Made by a program: the position numbers and the translations under genes
Shown: positions 38,039 to 46,122 of the stretch, piece by piece
Layout: each line of letters starts with the position of its first letter
Position numbering within the stretch: position 1 is the stretch's first letter
Notes under the pieces: model-generated
Told to the model about the DNA's origin: nothing
What the model saw: the letters and a program-made list of their open reading frames with translations, nothing else
Database searches by the model: none
Source of the DNA: Dyadobacter alkalitolerans DSM 23607
GTDB lineage: Bacteria; Bacteroidota; Bacteroidia; Cytophagales; Spirosomataceae
Length of the DNA: 64,000 nucleotides
Reading direction: 5' to 3'
Assembly (NCBI RefSeq): GCF_000428845.1
Contig: NZ_AUAS01000004.1
Coordinates: forward strand, 485,511 to 549,510

Positions 38039-38620
38039 ATGAAAATTTTCGAACATTTTAATCTCACGTCAATGCTCGCCTCTATCGGTTTGACAATTAA
38101 AGGAATGGTCACAAATCCCGCATTCCTTTTGCTCTCTTCTTCGACTGTGGGATTTATACAGGTCTTCAACTACCGCAAGGATTTGACGATCGATCTGCTG
38201 GTTGCAACTGGTATTTGCTTTACGACAATGACGTTTCTTGGACTTGTGAAGCATTACAAATCGGGTGAGGCCAAGGCAGAAATATTTGTAAAAAAGACCA
38301 TTGAGCAATTTGTTGTGATGGTCTCCGTGGTGCTCCTGGGATATATCGCTTCGATCATCATCGCCGTGGTATTCAAAATCGTTACTCAGGCCGTTGCGGG
38401 TGCGAATCCTGTTCCAGGCATGGCCCTGTATTTCATATTCGCCGGTTACGGTGTGATGTTCACTTATTATTTCATTAAGAGCTGCGATCTGATCGATCAG
38501 ATCCTTCCAAAGCTTTTGCCCAACTGGTTCAGCGCGCCGTTTCGCAAATTCCGGAATTCAGGTGATTATAAGGATCTATTGTCTTTTGTGAAAGAAGAGG
38601 AAGGAACAAAGATTCCCTGA
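38039..38620 (+). CDS. Putative holin
   Basis: This 193-residue membrane protein has about four hydrophobic segments (near 23-40, 53-70, 90-115 and 128-150) and a charged C-terminus. It lies directly before a peptidoglycan peptidase, the place of the holin that opens the inner membrane. ATG 38039 is used; a longer frame from 37955 would overlap the previous gene. Confidence 0.65.
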   Translation: MKIFEHFNLTSMLASIGLTIKGMVTNPAFLLLSSSTVGFIQVFNYRKDLTIDLLVATGICFTTMTFLGLVKHYKSGEAKAEIFVKKTIEQFVVMVSVVLLGYIASIIIAVVFKIVTQAVAGANPVPGMALYFIFAGYGVMFTYYFIKSCDLIDQILPKLLPNWFSAPFRKFRNSGDYKDLLSFVKEEEGTKIP

Positions 38621-38622
38621 TC

Positions 38623-39051
38623 ATGCAGCTCACAAAAAACTTTACGCTGGAAGAGATGATCAGATCGTCGACGGCCAGCCGGCGAGGCTTCAAGGAACAG
38701 TTTAAACCTGGTCCTGAAATCGTCAGCAACTTGCAAGGACTTTGCACAAACATTTTGCAGCCGCTCAGAGATTATATCAAGGCGCCAATTTTCGTCAGTT
38801 CTGGATATCGCTGCGAGCAATTGAACAGAGCTGTGGGCGGAGTGAAAAACAGCCAGCATCTAACCGGTGAAGCAGCGGATCTTCAAGCTGTTGGAAGCAT
38901 GGAAAATCGAGAACTGTTTGAGGCGATCAAAAAGGCGAAACTGCCATTCGACCAATTACTCTGGGAGTTTGGAGACGGCGAAAATCCTGATTGGGTTCAT
39001 GTGTCTTTCTCAGCACAAAACAGAAGGCAGGTGCTCTACATAGGTAGGTGA
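38623..39051 (+). CDS. Peptidase M15-type endolysin
   Basis: The 142-residue enzyme should cut peptide cross-links of peptidoglycan at lysis. The zinc site of the M15A (D-Ala-D-Ala-type) family is visible: His-79 and Asp-86 in SQHLTGEAADL and His-126 in WVHVSF. SSGYRCEQLN is also typical. It has no signal peptide, so it depends on the holin two bases upstream. Confidence 0.92.
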   Translation: MQLTKNFTLEEMIRSSTASRRGFKEQFKPGPEIVSNLQGLCTNILQPLRDYIKAPIFVSSGYRCEQLNRAVGGVKNSQHLTGEAADLQAVGSMENRELFEAIKKAKLPFDQLLWEFGDGENPDWVHVSFSAQNRRQVLYIGR

Positions 39052-39078
39052 AAATCTTTTATAGTGTGTATGCGGTTT

Positions 39079-39110
39079 AAAGGGCGATTCATTTGAGTCG
39101 CTCTTTTTTA
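39079..39110. terminator. Terminator at the end of the late operon
   Basis: The inverted repeat AAAGGGCGA / TCGCTCTTT (39079-39087 with 39098-39106, one G-T pair) is followed by T's. It lies between the endolysin and a convergent gene and may serve both strands. Confidence 0.8.
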
Positions 39111-39320
39111 TTGCGGATTGGCTTCAAGCCAATTTCTGAATTCGATCAATCGCAGGCGGCAAGAATCCACGATCTTACGTCCTTGGTTTTGATTCAATAT
39201 GTAAAGTTCGGCTTCGATAAACGCCTTCGGATCGGTGATTGTGCTGTAATTGTTCATTTTCACCGGACCCTTGGGCAATGGTCTATCTCTAAAATATTCC
39301 TCCAACTCTTCGACGCTCAT
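39108..39320 (-). CDS. DUF6965-like small protein
   Basis: This 70-residue protein has the pattern ELEEYFRDRPLP, then ITDPKAFIEAELYIL and RLRLIEFRNWLEA, which resembles small Bacteroidota proteins of the DUF6965 type. It is convergent with the late operon and lies at the border of the accessory region. The frame on the opposite strand is its shadow. The function is unknown. Confidence 0.6.
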   Translation of the reverse strand: MSVEELEEYFRDRPLPKGPVKMNNYSTITDPKAFIEAELYILNQNQGRKIVDSCRLRLIEFRNWLEANPQ

Positions 39321-39514
39321 AGTTTGTTTTTGTTAAGCCACGAAGGTCTTTAAAATTTCCCGGCCGCTAAGCCAACAACAAAAATTTTTAAATTCTTTTT
39401 GTCGATAACCAGCGACTGGAGGTCGTTTCAGTGCAAAGGGGCATGTAGGTACTTGACCTTTATCTTACAATTTGATATTATTGATGTCATTTTATTGATA
39501 TTTTCAGCAACATA

Positions 39515-39988
39515 ATGGAATTTGTAGCGGTTAACGACGTGATTTATTTGGAGAGGGGCATGACTGTACAATACCCGAATTTACCAGTTTGGTTCTTTAA
39601 AGATCATCATCCTTATAGCCAGGAAACAGTTGATTCGCATTGTACGGTTGGAGAGGTTCGGAGGCGGCGTTCGGGCACGGATCCACTGCGAAACGAGGCC
39701 AAAAAACTAATTGGCTTCGTTTTCGAATATTTGAAAATTCCGTATGATGCTGGAGTTTTAGGCAAGTATGTGGCTCATGTCATCAAAGAGCCCGGGGAGC
39801 AAGAATTTATCATTCCTGCCGGTGAATATATCGTTACAGATATTAAGTTCAAGGATATGCAACGCAAAGTGTTCTGCCAAACGTTTGACCCTCATTTGAA
39901 AAAGCCGGTTATCAAAGTCTATTTCTATCAGAACTCAAACAATTATGCAACCAATAATAAAGTGAAGGTGGTACACAGGATACTGTGA
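39515..39988 (+). CDS. Hypothetical accessory protein
   Basis: The 157-residue, beta-rich basic product has no recognised family. It is in an AT-rich stretch between the late operon and the sorted surface protein, with its own upstream gap (39352-39514, no gene seen). It may be an independently expressed moron. Confidence 0.5.
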   Translation: MEFVAVNDVIYLERGMTVQYPNLPVWFFKDHHPYSQETVDSHCTVGEVRRRRSGTDPLRNEAKKLIGFVFEYLKIPYDAGVLGKYVAHVIKEPGEQEFIIPAGEYIVTDIKFKDMQRKVFCQTFDPHLKKPVIKVYFYQNSNNYATNNKVKVVHRIL

Positions 39989-40160
39989 TGTCAAAGGTTG
40001 TTTGATTTTTACTCACAATTCCAACCTCGTTTTTCTTGTTCCTAAGGTGATAATTCGTAGAATTTAAGTTTTAAAGCAGTTTACTTATCTATCATGAAAA
40101 AAATATTTTAAATTGGTGGTCAGTATATTACCTCCAATAAAAACAAAAATTCAAACATCT

Positions 40161-41522
40161 ATGTCAAAATTCTACAACTTACTTCTCGTCACTCTATTTC
40201 TTTTAAATTGTGGTAGCGCAATGGCCGCCTGTCCAACGAATGGCGCCTACTTCATGCATCAATCTGATGTAGACAATTATGCAGCAAACGGTGGATGCAG
40301 CGTAATTACCGGAGATTTATGGATTGTTGATGCCGGTGAAGGGCCAGGCAATCAGATTTATAATTTGAATGGACTCGCAATGATAACGGAAGTTCAGGGT
40401 TACGTATACATAATTGGGTCTAGCCTAACGACCCTTGCAGGTTTAGGTAACTTGACAAGAATTGCAGCGGTTATGACGATCCAAAACAATTCAAAGCTCA
40501 CAAGCTTGTATGGGCTTAATGGTTTAAAAGAACTAGGCTATCTTGCATTATATGACAACCCTCTACTTAACGATTTAGTCGCATTGACCGGCTTGTCGAC
40601 AACCGAAGGGATTCACATTAGGAACAACGCATCTCTCGCCGCATTGACCGGACTCGAGGGCATCACTGCGGTAAACGTTGTAGGCGTGAGCATTGAGGAT
40701 AACAACCTCTTGGAAAGTTTAGATGGTCTGCGCAATTTGGTAACAACACCCATCCTGTGGATAGATAATAATAGAGCTTTGTCAAGCATGAATACTTTGT
40801 CAAAAATAAATCCAGCAACCTTGCAGCAGGTCTACATTCACGATAATCCAGAATTGCTGACTTGCTCGATAGATCCCATTTGTACATACATAAGAAATCG
40901 GCCCACTGCTGGGGGTTCCCTTGACATTGATAATAATGGGGCTGGCTGCGAAAGTAATGAACAGTTGGAGGAAATTTGCAGCGATCCTTTACCAGTGACG
41001 CTTGCACAGTTTGTGGCCAAAAAGGAGGCACAAAGAGTCATGTTATCTTGGACAACAACCTACGAAAGCAATAGCAGAGCGTTTATCATCCAGCATAGTG
41101 TTAATGGGAGGTCTTGGAACAATATTGGCACAATCAAGGCAACGGCGGAGTCAAATATGTCTGTTGACTACAATTTTGCTCACGACCTGCCCTCTCACAT
41201 AAACTATTATCGCCTCAAGATGGAAGACCATGATAACACTTTTGCATATAGCTCAATAAAGCAGCTTAATTTCTCAGACCTTCAAAATCTTGCAGACGTT
41301 TATCCAAATCCTGCGTCAGAGTATGTAAGTATTTCAACTGCTCTTATTGGACGCATTAAGCAAGTCATTATCTACGATAATCAAGGGTCGAAAGTATTAG
41401 ATTCTGCTTCGCAGATATCACCATTAATTAGCATTAAACATTTGAGACCCGGCATTTACTCAATCAAGATTATCGATAAAGACAATTCTGAAAAAACTCA
41501 AAAGCTAGCTGTCGCTAGATAA
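40161..41522 (+). CDS. Secreted leucine-rich-repeat protein with type IX sorting domain
   Basis: The 453-residue product (ATG 40161) has a signal peptide ending SAMA before ACPTN. Receptor-L/leucine-rich-type repeats follow (about 45-260; LTTLAGLGNL, LTSLYGLNGL, LAALTGLEGI), then a beta domain (about 285-370). A C-terminal Por-type sorting domain (about 380-453) contains VYPNPASEYVSI, GSKVLDS and LRPGIYSIKI. Such tails direct proteins through the host type IX system to the cell surface. In a prophage it is a probable lysogenic conversion gene; the role could be adhesion or phage exclusion (inference). Confidence 0.8.
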   Translation: MSKFYNLLLVTLFLLNCGSAMAACPTNGAYFMHQSDVDNYAANGGCSVITGDLWIVDAGEGPGNQIYNLNGLAMITEVQGYVYIIGSSLTTLAGLGNLTRIAAVMTIQNNSKLTSLYGLNGLKELGYLALYDNPLLNDLVALTGLSTTEGIHIRNNASLAALTGLEGITAVNVVGVSIEDNNLLESLDGLRNLVTTPILWIDNNRALSSMNTLSKINPATLQQVYIHDNPELLTCSIDPICTYIRNRPTAGGSLDIDNNGAGCESNEQLEEICSDPLPVTLAQFVAKKEAQRVMLSWTTTYESNSRAFIIQHSVNGRSWNNIGTIKATAESNMSVDYNFAHDLPSHINYYRLKMEDHDNTFAYSSIKQLNFSDLQNLADVYPNPASEYVSISTALIGRIKQVIIYDNQGSKVLDSASQISPLISIKHLRPGIYSIKIIDKDNSEKTQKLAVAR

Positions 41523-41564
41523 AACAAGGTATTTTCGTTGGTGGTCGTTGAATCACCTGTTATT

Positions 41565-41605
41565 CGTTTAAGTGGTACACCTTAATGGAAAGTACCACTT
41601 AAACG
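41565..41605. terminator. Bidirectional terminator between convergent operons
   Basis: A perfect 14-bp inverted repeat (CGTTTAAGTGGTAC, 41565-41578, and 41592-41605) is followed on the + strand by ATTTTCTCTTT. It contains the stop codon of the leftward gene. Confidence 0.85.
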
Positions 41606-41904
41606 ATTTTCTCTTTAAAGGTTAATACTTCCATTCCCATCTGCTCTGCGATAGCCTTCTCGATCTTGGCGCCTTTGCTGGTCCTCCAACATGAAAGCAT
41701 CAGGATCGCCTCGCAGTCGAACAGCATCTCAATATCCCTGACCATGTGCTCTTTCCACGATGCGGTTTCAGGTAATCCGTTTTTCATCGGATTGACAGGA
41801 TCCATTCCAGAGCACATCAGGATTTTTTCAGCTTCTGCGAACTTTTCACGTGCCTGCTCAATCGGCACGCCGGTGATCTTGCCAGATATGTAGATCTTTT
41901 TCAT
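41599..41904 (-). CDS. DUF4406 protein (nucleoside deoxyribosyltransferase-like)
   Basis: This 101-residue protein has the DUF4406 pattern: KIYISGKITG near the start, PVNPMKNGLPE, and DCEAILMLSCWRTSKGAKIEKAIAE. The family has the fold of nucleoside 2-deoxyribosyltransferases and may act on nucleotides; activity is not shown. It is the last gene of the leftward operon and overlaps the preceding gene by 4 bases. Confidence 0.85.
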   Translation of the reverse strand: MKKIYISGKITGVPIEQAREKFAEAEKILMCSGMDPVNPMKNGLPETASWKEHMVRDIEMLFDCEAILMLSCWRTSKGAKIEKAIAEQMGMEVLTFKEKIV

Positions 41905-42404
41905 CTGGGTATTTCTATGATGGTTTCGCTTTCGATTGATCCGTGCAGATTATGCAGAGGGCAAACCAGCACGCCGTCTTGCTCAGCCATCAGCGTTCCC
42001 AGGTGCGGGCACTTTCTGCCTTTGCAGGATTTGCCGATCATGCTATCATGCCATGTCCAATATTTCAAAGCGTGATCAGGTGGACGGATTCCCGTTGTCA
42101 ACCGCTTGCACCTCATACGCCTGACGACAACCTCAATGAACTCGGTTTCGAAGTATTTTCCGACGATAACTATTCCGTTGGTTTTGCCGTTTTGATCAAC
42201 TGTGTATTTGTACCCAGACCCCAAATTGGCAAACCGGCCGTCAATATGATAATGCTCATGTTCGACAGAAAATTGAGGATCTTTGTGCTTTTCTCCGATA
42301 ATTGGGATAAACAATACTTCATCCCAATCCATTTTGAGTTTTGCGCAGCGAACGTTGTAATATTTGCCAACGACGAGGTGATCGGTTTCATTGAATGGTT
42401 TCAC
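41901..42404 (-). CDS. Phage protein with Rieske-like C-terminal motif
   Basis: In this 167-residue protein residues 1-115 are an unassigned basic domain. The C-terminal part has CPH at 132-134 and CPLH at 148-151, preceded by KGRK and followed by NLHGS. This matches the C-x-H ... C-x-x-H ligand pattern of Rieske [2Fe-2S] domains, with a spacer of 13 residues where 15-17 is usual. Zinc binding is an alternative. Its role in a phage early operon is unknown. Confidence 0.65.
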   Translation of the reverse strand: MKPFNETDHLVVGKYYNVRCAKLKMDWDEVLFIPIIGEKHKDPQFSVEHEHYHIDGRFANLGSGYKYTVDQNGKTNGIVIVGKYFETEFIEVVVRRMRCKRLTTGIRPPDHALKYWTWHDSMIGKSCKGRKCPHLGTLMAEQDGVLVCPLHNLHGSIESETIIEIPR

Positions 42405-42410
42405 TATGTC

Positions 42411-42638
42411 CTAGTTTAGAAAAAACACGATGGGTGTAACTGGATTGAAAAGGCTTCCGTGCTGATCCACCACAGGTGTGAGCGTTAGCCATGCATGCTG
42501 AACAATCTTAGGATGTTGCGCTTTGAGGGCATACCATTGCAGGGTATTCTCGAACATGTATTTATAAAAGCATGTGTCGTGCGAAATAGGGCTCCACTTG
42601 ATAGGATGGATCTTTCCTTGACTTTCTTGATTTTTCAT
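42411..42638 (-). CDS. Hypothetical early protein
   Basis: The 75-residue product has many His, Trp and Tyr residues and no recognised family. It lies six bases upstream of the next gene in the leftward operon. A hairpin TGGGGG/CCCCCA (42661-42679) fills the gap before it. Confidence 0.5.
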   Translation of the reverse strand: MKNQESQGKIHPIKWSPISHDTCFYKYMFENTLQWYALKAQHPKIVQHAWLTLTPVVDQHGSLFNPVTPIVFFLN

Positions 42639-42694
42639 GGAGTTGACGAATAGGAGTAAATGGGGGTGGTTAGCCCCCAGGTGATTGTTAATGA

Positions 42695-43231
42695 TTAGTG
42701 ATCTTCTTCCTGCTCTTGCAGATCTTCTTCTTCGGTTTGGCCGCGCTCGGCAAGCACTTCTGACAATGGCCGGAGGTTTGCCGGGATTTCCTGCTCAGCT
42801 TCTTCATCGCTGGTATGCGGGAAAACGTCAAGGATTGGCGTGAGGATCATGTCCGTCATTTCGTACGGAATCAGGAAGGTGCGCATTTCAAAGTTCACGC
42901 GGTCGATGGCTTGCTGAATTCCATCAGCATTGACCAGCATGAAATTGACGATCTTCTTTTCCTTGCCGCTCTTTTCGTCCACAGAGAAGTAAATCACCTT
43001 CGCTTTGAACCACTGCTCGCCTTCCTCGTAAGTGAATAGATCGGCGAGCCGCATCCGGGCAATGCTGTCAACATTAAATTCACTTGCGCCGGTCACAATT
43101 TGCTTGTAACATTTTGCTTCTGCTTCCGTGAAAGAGACCGAATCGATCAGGTAGGCCTCATTGATTGTTTGCAGTGAGCCCGCTTCGTCTTCTTTCTGAA
43201 AACGGATCTTGCAGAGATACCAGGATGCCAT
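42695..43231 (-). CDS. DUF4494 family phage protein
   Basis: The 178-residue product shows the DUF4494 signature: [37 protein letters not shown], then [22 protein letters not shown]. The family is common in Bacteroidota phages and islands; the function is unknown. It has a very acidic C-terminus ([11 protein letters not shown]). Confidence 0.85.
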   Translation of the reverse strand: MASWYLCKIRFQKEDEAGSLQTINEAYLIDSVSFTEAEAKCYKQIVTGASEFNVDSIARMRLADLFTYEEGEQWFKAKVIYFSVDEKSGKEKKIVNFMLVNADGIQQAIDRVNFEMRTFLIPYEMTDMILTPILDVFPHTSDEEAEQEIPANLRPLSEVLAERGQTEEEDLQEQEEDH

Positions 43232-43241
43232 AGATTGCTAA

Positions 43242-43367
43242 TTAAAGTTTGAAATTGAACTGTTTAAGGATTCGCTCGCCGACTACGATCGGACCAATAA
43301 TCGCAACGGTTAAGACAAGTGCGGCAAACAGGATGATGGCGAAAAGGACTTTTAATGTGAGATACAT
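43242..43367 (-). CDS. Tiny membrane protein (41 aa)
   Basis: This short frame starts one base after the stop of the methyltransferase gene and ends 10 bases before the DUF4494 gene. It encodes MYLTLKVLFAIILFAALVLT followed by further hydrophobic residues and a polar end, a single membrane segment. Tight spacing supports it. The function is unknown. Confidence 0.6.
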   Translation of the reverse strand: MYLTLKVLFAIILFAALVLTVAIIGPIVVGERILKQFNFKL

Positions 43368-43368
43368 G

Positions 43369-45252
43369 TCATGCTGCGTTTTGAAGTTGATGTGTATTCG
43401 ATCCAATGGCCTCGGTCCAGGCTCTTACCACGTGAGGAACCACGCTATTGCCGATAAACTTCTTTTGATCCGACTGGTTGCCAGCTAAAATGTAATTTGC
43501 AGGGAAACCTTGAATTCTTAGGAGTTCAGGCACTTTGAGCATTCTCATCCTGATATCGGCAATTCCATACATGGCCATGAACACCTTTATCCTAATCATG
43601 ACCTCTGAATCATCATCATATACCGGGATATTATACTCCGGATCTACCTTGAATTGTATCAGGTAAAGCGGCGCCTTATCTTGGCGAGCGATGATCACCG
43701 CGCATGGAACGTCAACTGACATGGTGTGACCTCCGTGCGATGGGTTAAGGATTATCGGATCGCAACTGATCAGCCGATGTTTGTCTGTCGGCATGATCGT
43801 TCCGGCTGGGCTTTCGATAGATGATACATTGCCGGTCCCGCTGTAAGTTTTATCAAACCACTGTGTTTGGATCTTGGCGATGGTGTCTCTCGTGCCCAGT
43901 GTTCGTGCAGGCTCATCCACGGATCCAAGTTCGCCGCCATTGGAATAATATTGAACTAGAAAAGGAATCGGCGTAAGTAGGTACGGGTGTCTCCTGCTGG
44001 AAACCAACGTCGGACCTGGCTCATCGATTGATTTTCCAACGTTGTTAAAGTTGGTGTTCATTACGAAAGGCGTGCATTGAACTAGCTCCTGATTGCCTCC
44101 TGTCGCTGTTAAAGTCCTGGCCGGTGAATCAACCGAAATAACTCTTCCTGCTGGATCACCTGAATTGCGCTGCGCGATAAACGGTTGCAATTGAACAAGT
44201 GACTGCGTGTCTGCACAGCAGATCGTACCGGCTGGCCCGGATGTTGGAATGACCTTTCCGGATGGTTTGCCGCTGTAATATTTAGCCAGAAATGACGTAT
44301 TTATCAATCCCAGCCTGTTCTGACATGCTATTGTCGGGCAAGGTTCGTCCACTGATGGCGGCGAGTGTTTCCCTTCTGCGCTTGTCGAGTTGTATTTCAG
44401 GATGAAAGCATCCTTTCCACCGGCAACGAATTTTACCAGGCCCGCATAAATCCTTTCGAGGGATGGATCAACCAGCGGTTTTTTTCTGTTGAAAATGCTT
44501 TGACCTTCATCGTCGAAGTCGAGTACATCCTTTACGGCTTTCCACTTTTTCAAATCGCCAAACATGCTACCTTTTGAAGGCTTTTTCGCATGGCTCGGCT
44601 GTGGCCAGATGATCGGCAATTCGGGTTTTGCAAATATTCCGAAAAGCCTGTTCCTGCTGGTATAGGCTCCGAAGTCAGCACTATTGAGCTCCTTCCATTC
44701 GTCACGATATCCGAAACTGCAAAGGTGTTGCTTCCAGCGAATCCAATCCTGACCATTCTTTTTTGAGATCGGCTTCCCGTTGGCCATTGGCCCCCAACTC
44801 ATGAACTCAACCACATTCTCAATCTGAATGTAATCAGGATCCAGTGCGGCAACGTAACGATCGAGATGCTCTGCCAGCGTGCGAGAATCCGCATCGCGTG
44901 CCTGGCCTCCCTTTGCTTTACTAAAATTGGTGCATTCGAGACTTGCCCACAAAATGACTTTTGCGTCCGGATAGAATGCCCGGTATATGTTCACGAGCCT
45001 TACCAGGTTTCTCATGTGTTCAGTCATGAACAGGAAGCCGCCAGCTACATGGCCGTAAAGCTTTGTGATGTCTTCCAGAAAATGATATACTTCCGGGTGG
45101 TTGCTCCAATGCGAGTCAATGGCAAGCGGGTCGTGATTGACGCAAGCGACAACATAGGCCATCTTCTTTCCGTTGAACATCGCCATGTCAAATCCGGTCG
45201 TCGTTCCACCTGCACCACAAAAAAGGTCAATGACAATAAATTTCGGATCCAT
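43369..45252 (-). CDS. DNA (cytosine-5) methyltransferase with repeated target domain
   Basis: In this 627-residue protein motif I is DLFCGAGG (9-16), the catalytic cysteine is Cys-107 in SLECTNFSKA (replacing the usual PCQ form), motif VI is ENV (145-147), SRNRLFG (199-205) is motif VIII-like, and GFP (582-584) with GNSVVP (601-606) give motifs IX-X. Between 296 and 535 lie seven repeats of about 35-40 residues built around (S/V)D-x-P-x-x-T(I/L), the target-recognition region. It probably protects phage DNA against host restriction. More than one recognition sequence is possible. Confidence 0.92.
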   Translation of the reverse strand: MDPKFIVIDLFCGAGGTTTGFDMAMFNGKKMAYVVACVNHDPLAIDSHWSNHPEVYHFLEDITKLYGHVAGGFLFMTEHMRNLVRLVNIYRAFYPDAKVILWASLECTNFSKAKGGQARDADSRTLAEHLDRYVAALDPDYIQIENVVEFMSWGPMANGKPISKKNGQDWIRWKQHLCSFGYRDEWKELNSADFGAYTSRNRLFGIFAKPELPIIWPQPSHAKKPSKGSMFGDLKKWKAVKDVLDFDDEGQSIFNRKKPLVDPSLERIYAGLVKFVAGGKDAFILKYNSTSAEGKHSPPSVDEPCPTIACQNRLGLINTSFLAKYYSGKPSGKVIPTSGPAGTICCADTQSLVQLQPFIAQRNSGDPAGRVISVDSPARTLTATGGNQELVQCTPFVMNTNFNNVGKSIDEPGPTLVSSRRHPYLLTPIPFLVQYYSNGGELGSVDEPARTLGTRDTIAKIQTQWFDKTYSGTGNVSSIESPAGTIMPTDKHRLISCDPIILNPSHGGHTMSVDVPCAVIIARQDKAPLYLIQFKVDPEYNIPVYDDDSEVMIRIKVFMAMYGIADIRMRMLKVPELLRIQGFPANYILAGNQSDQKKFIGNSVVPHVVRAWTEAIGSNTHQLQNAA

Positions 45253-45280
45253 ATTTTAGTAAATTGAAGAGAAGAAGTAA

Positions 45281-45293
45281 CCCGCAAGGCGGG
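45281..45293 (-). other. Intercistronic hairpin before the methyltransferase gene
   Basis: CCCGC/GCGGG with a 3-base loop sits in the 97-base gap 45253-45349, with no T run. Confidence 0.5.
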
Positions 45294-45349
45294 GCTCGAA
45301 TTGGTATGTCGGGCGGCACGTTGCTAAACCCTTTTTCTAAATCTGATCT

Positions 45350-46120
45350 TTAATTTCTATGGTAGTGCTCGTCAATTATTTGTGTGACGAGTGCGTAAGT
45401 GTCGGCGGCGAAGTTTGCTCGTAGCATCCATTCAAGGAAATCAATGTGGTTTTTTGCCGAGTTGCCGCGGTGCTTTCCAAAATTCAGAATCAGCTCGCCT
45501 TTATCATCGTAGACAAACTTTCCAGACAGGTCCGCGACCTTGTTTCCGTAATTGGTGTACAGGGCGAGTTCTTCGATGGTCTGGGGGAATCCTTCAAGAT
45601 TCTCGTATCGGGCGAGCTGAGCGAGCAGTACATCAAGCGTAGCTTCTATATCCGCTTGTGCGCTGTGCGCGTCTTCCAAATCCTTTCCCAGGTAGAATTT
45701 CACCGCAGCGGAAAGTGTTCTCGGTTCTTGGATTTTGAACAGGTTACCGGCATCGATCATCAAGAATTTGCTATGATCCCAGAAGTGTCCGGCCCGGTTA
45801 AATTCGTTGAACAAAAGCGGAACATCGAAGCTGTTACTGTTAAATCCGGCTATGTCGCAACCTTCAAGCAGTTCGAGCAGTCCTTTTGCGATTTTCTTAA
45901 ATGTCGGTTCGTTGGCGACATCTGCATCACTGATACCATGCACGGCCGTTGCTCCTTCCGGGATGGGAATAGTCGGGTTTACCTTGCGGCAAAGCGTTTT
46001 GTACTGACCTGATGGCATGTATTTGCAAACTGCTATTTCAACGATCCGGTCGTTTTGCCGGTCAACGCCGGTGGTTTCCAAGTCAATAAAAGCGATTGGT
46101 CTGGTAAGTTGAATTTTCAT
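45350..46120 (-). CDS. DnaQ-like 3'-5' exonuclease
   Basis: This 256-residue DEDDh exonuclease has Asp-13 and Glu-15 in FIDLETTG, Asp-99 in FNSNSFDVPLL, His-152 and Asp-157 in HSAQADIEA. HGIS (61-64) is typical of the epsilon-type family. The C-terminal ~70 residues (LNFGKHRGNS) form a small extra domain. The start at 46120 avoids overlap with the upstream gene. It probably works in phage replication or recombination. Confidence 0.9.
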   Translation of the reverse strand: MKIQLTRPIAFIDLETTGVDRQNDRIVEIAVCKYMPSGQYKTLCRKVNPTIPIPEGATAVHGISDADVANEPTFKKIAKGLLELLEGCDIAGFNSNSFDVPLLFNEFNRAGHFWDHSKFLMIDAGNLFKIQEPRTLSAAVKFYLGKDLEDAHSAQADIEATLDVLLAQLARYENLEGFPQTIEELALYTNYGNKVADLSGKFVYDDKGELILNFGKHRGNSAKNHIDFLEWMLRANFAADTYALVTQIIDEHYHRN

Positions 46121-46122
46121 TC

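Noticed and set aside
39093..39353. Rightward frame opposite the DUF6965-like gene
   Set aside because: The leftward frame has the family-like pattern; the rightward one begins in the terminator hairpin of the late operon.
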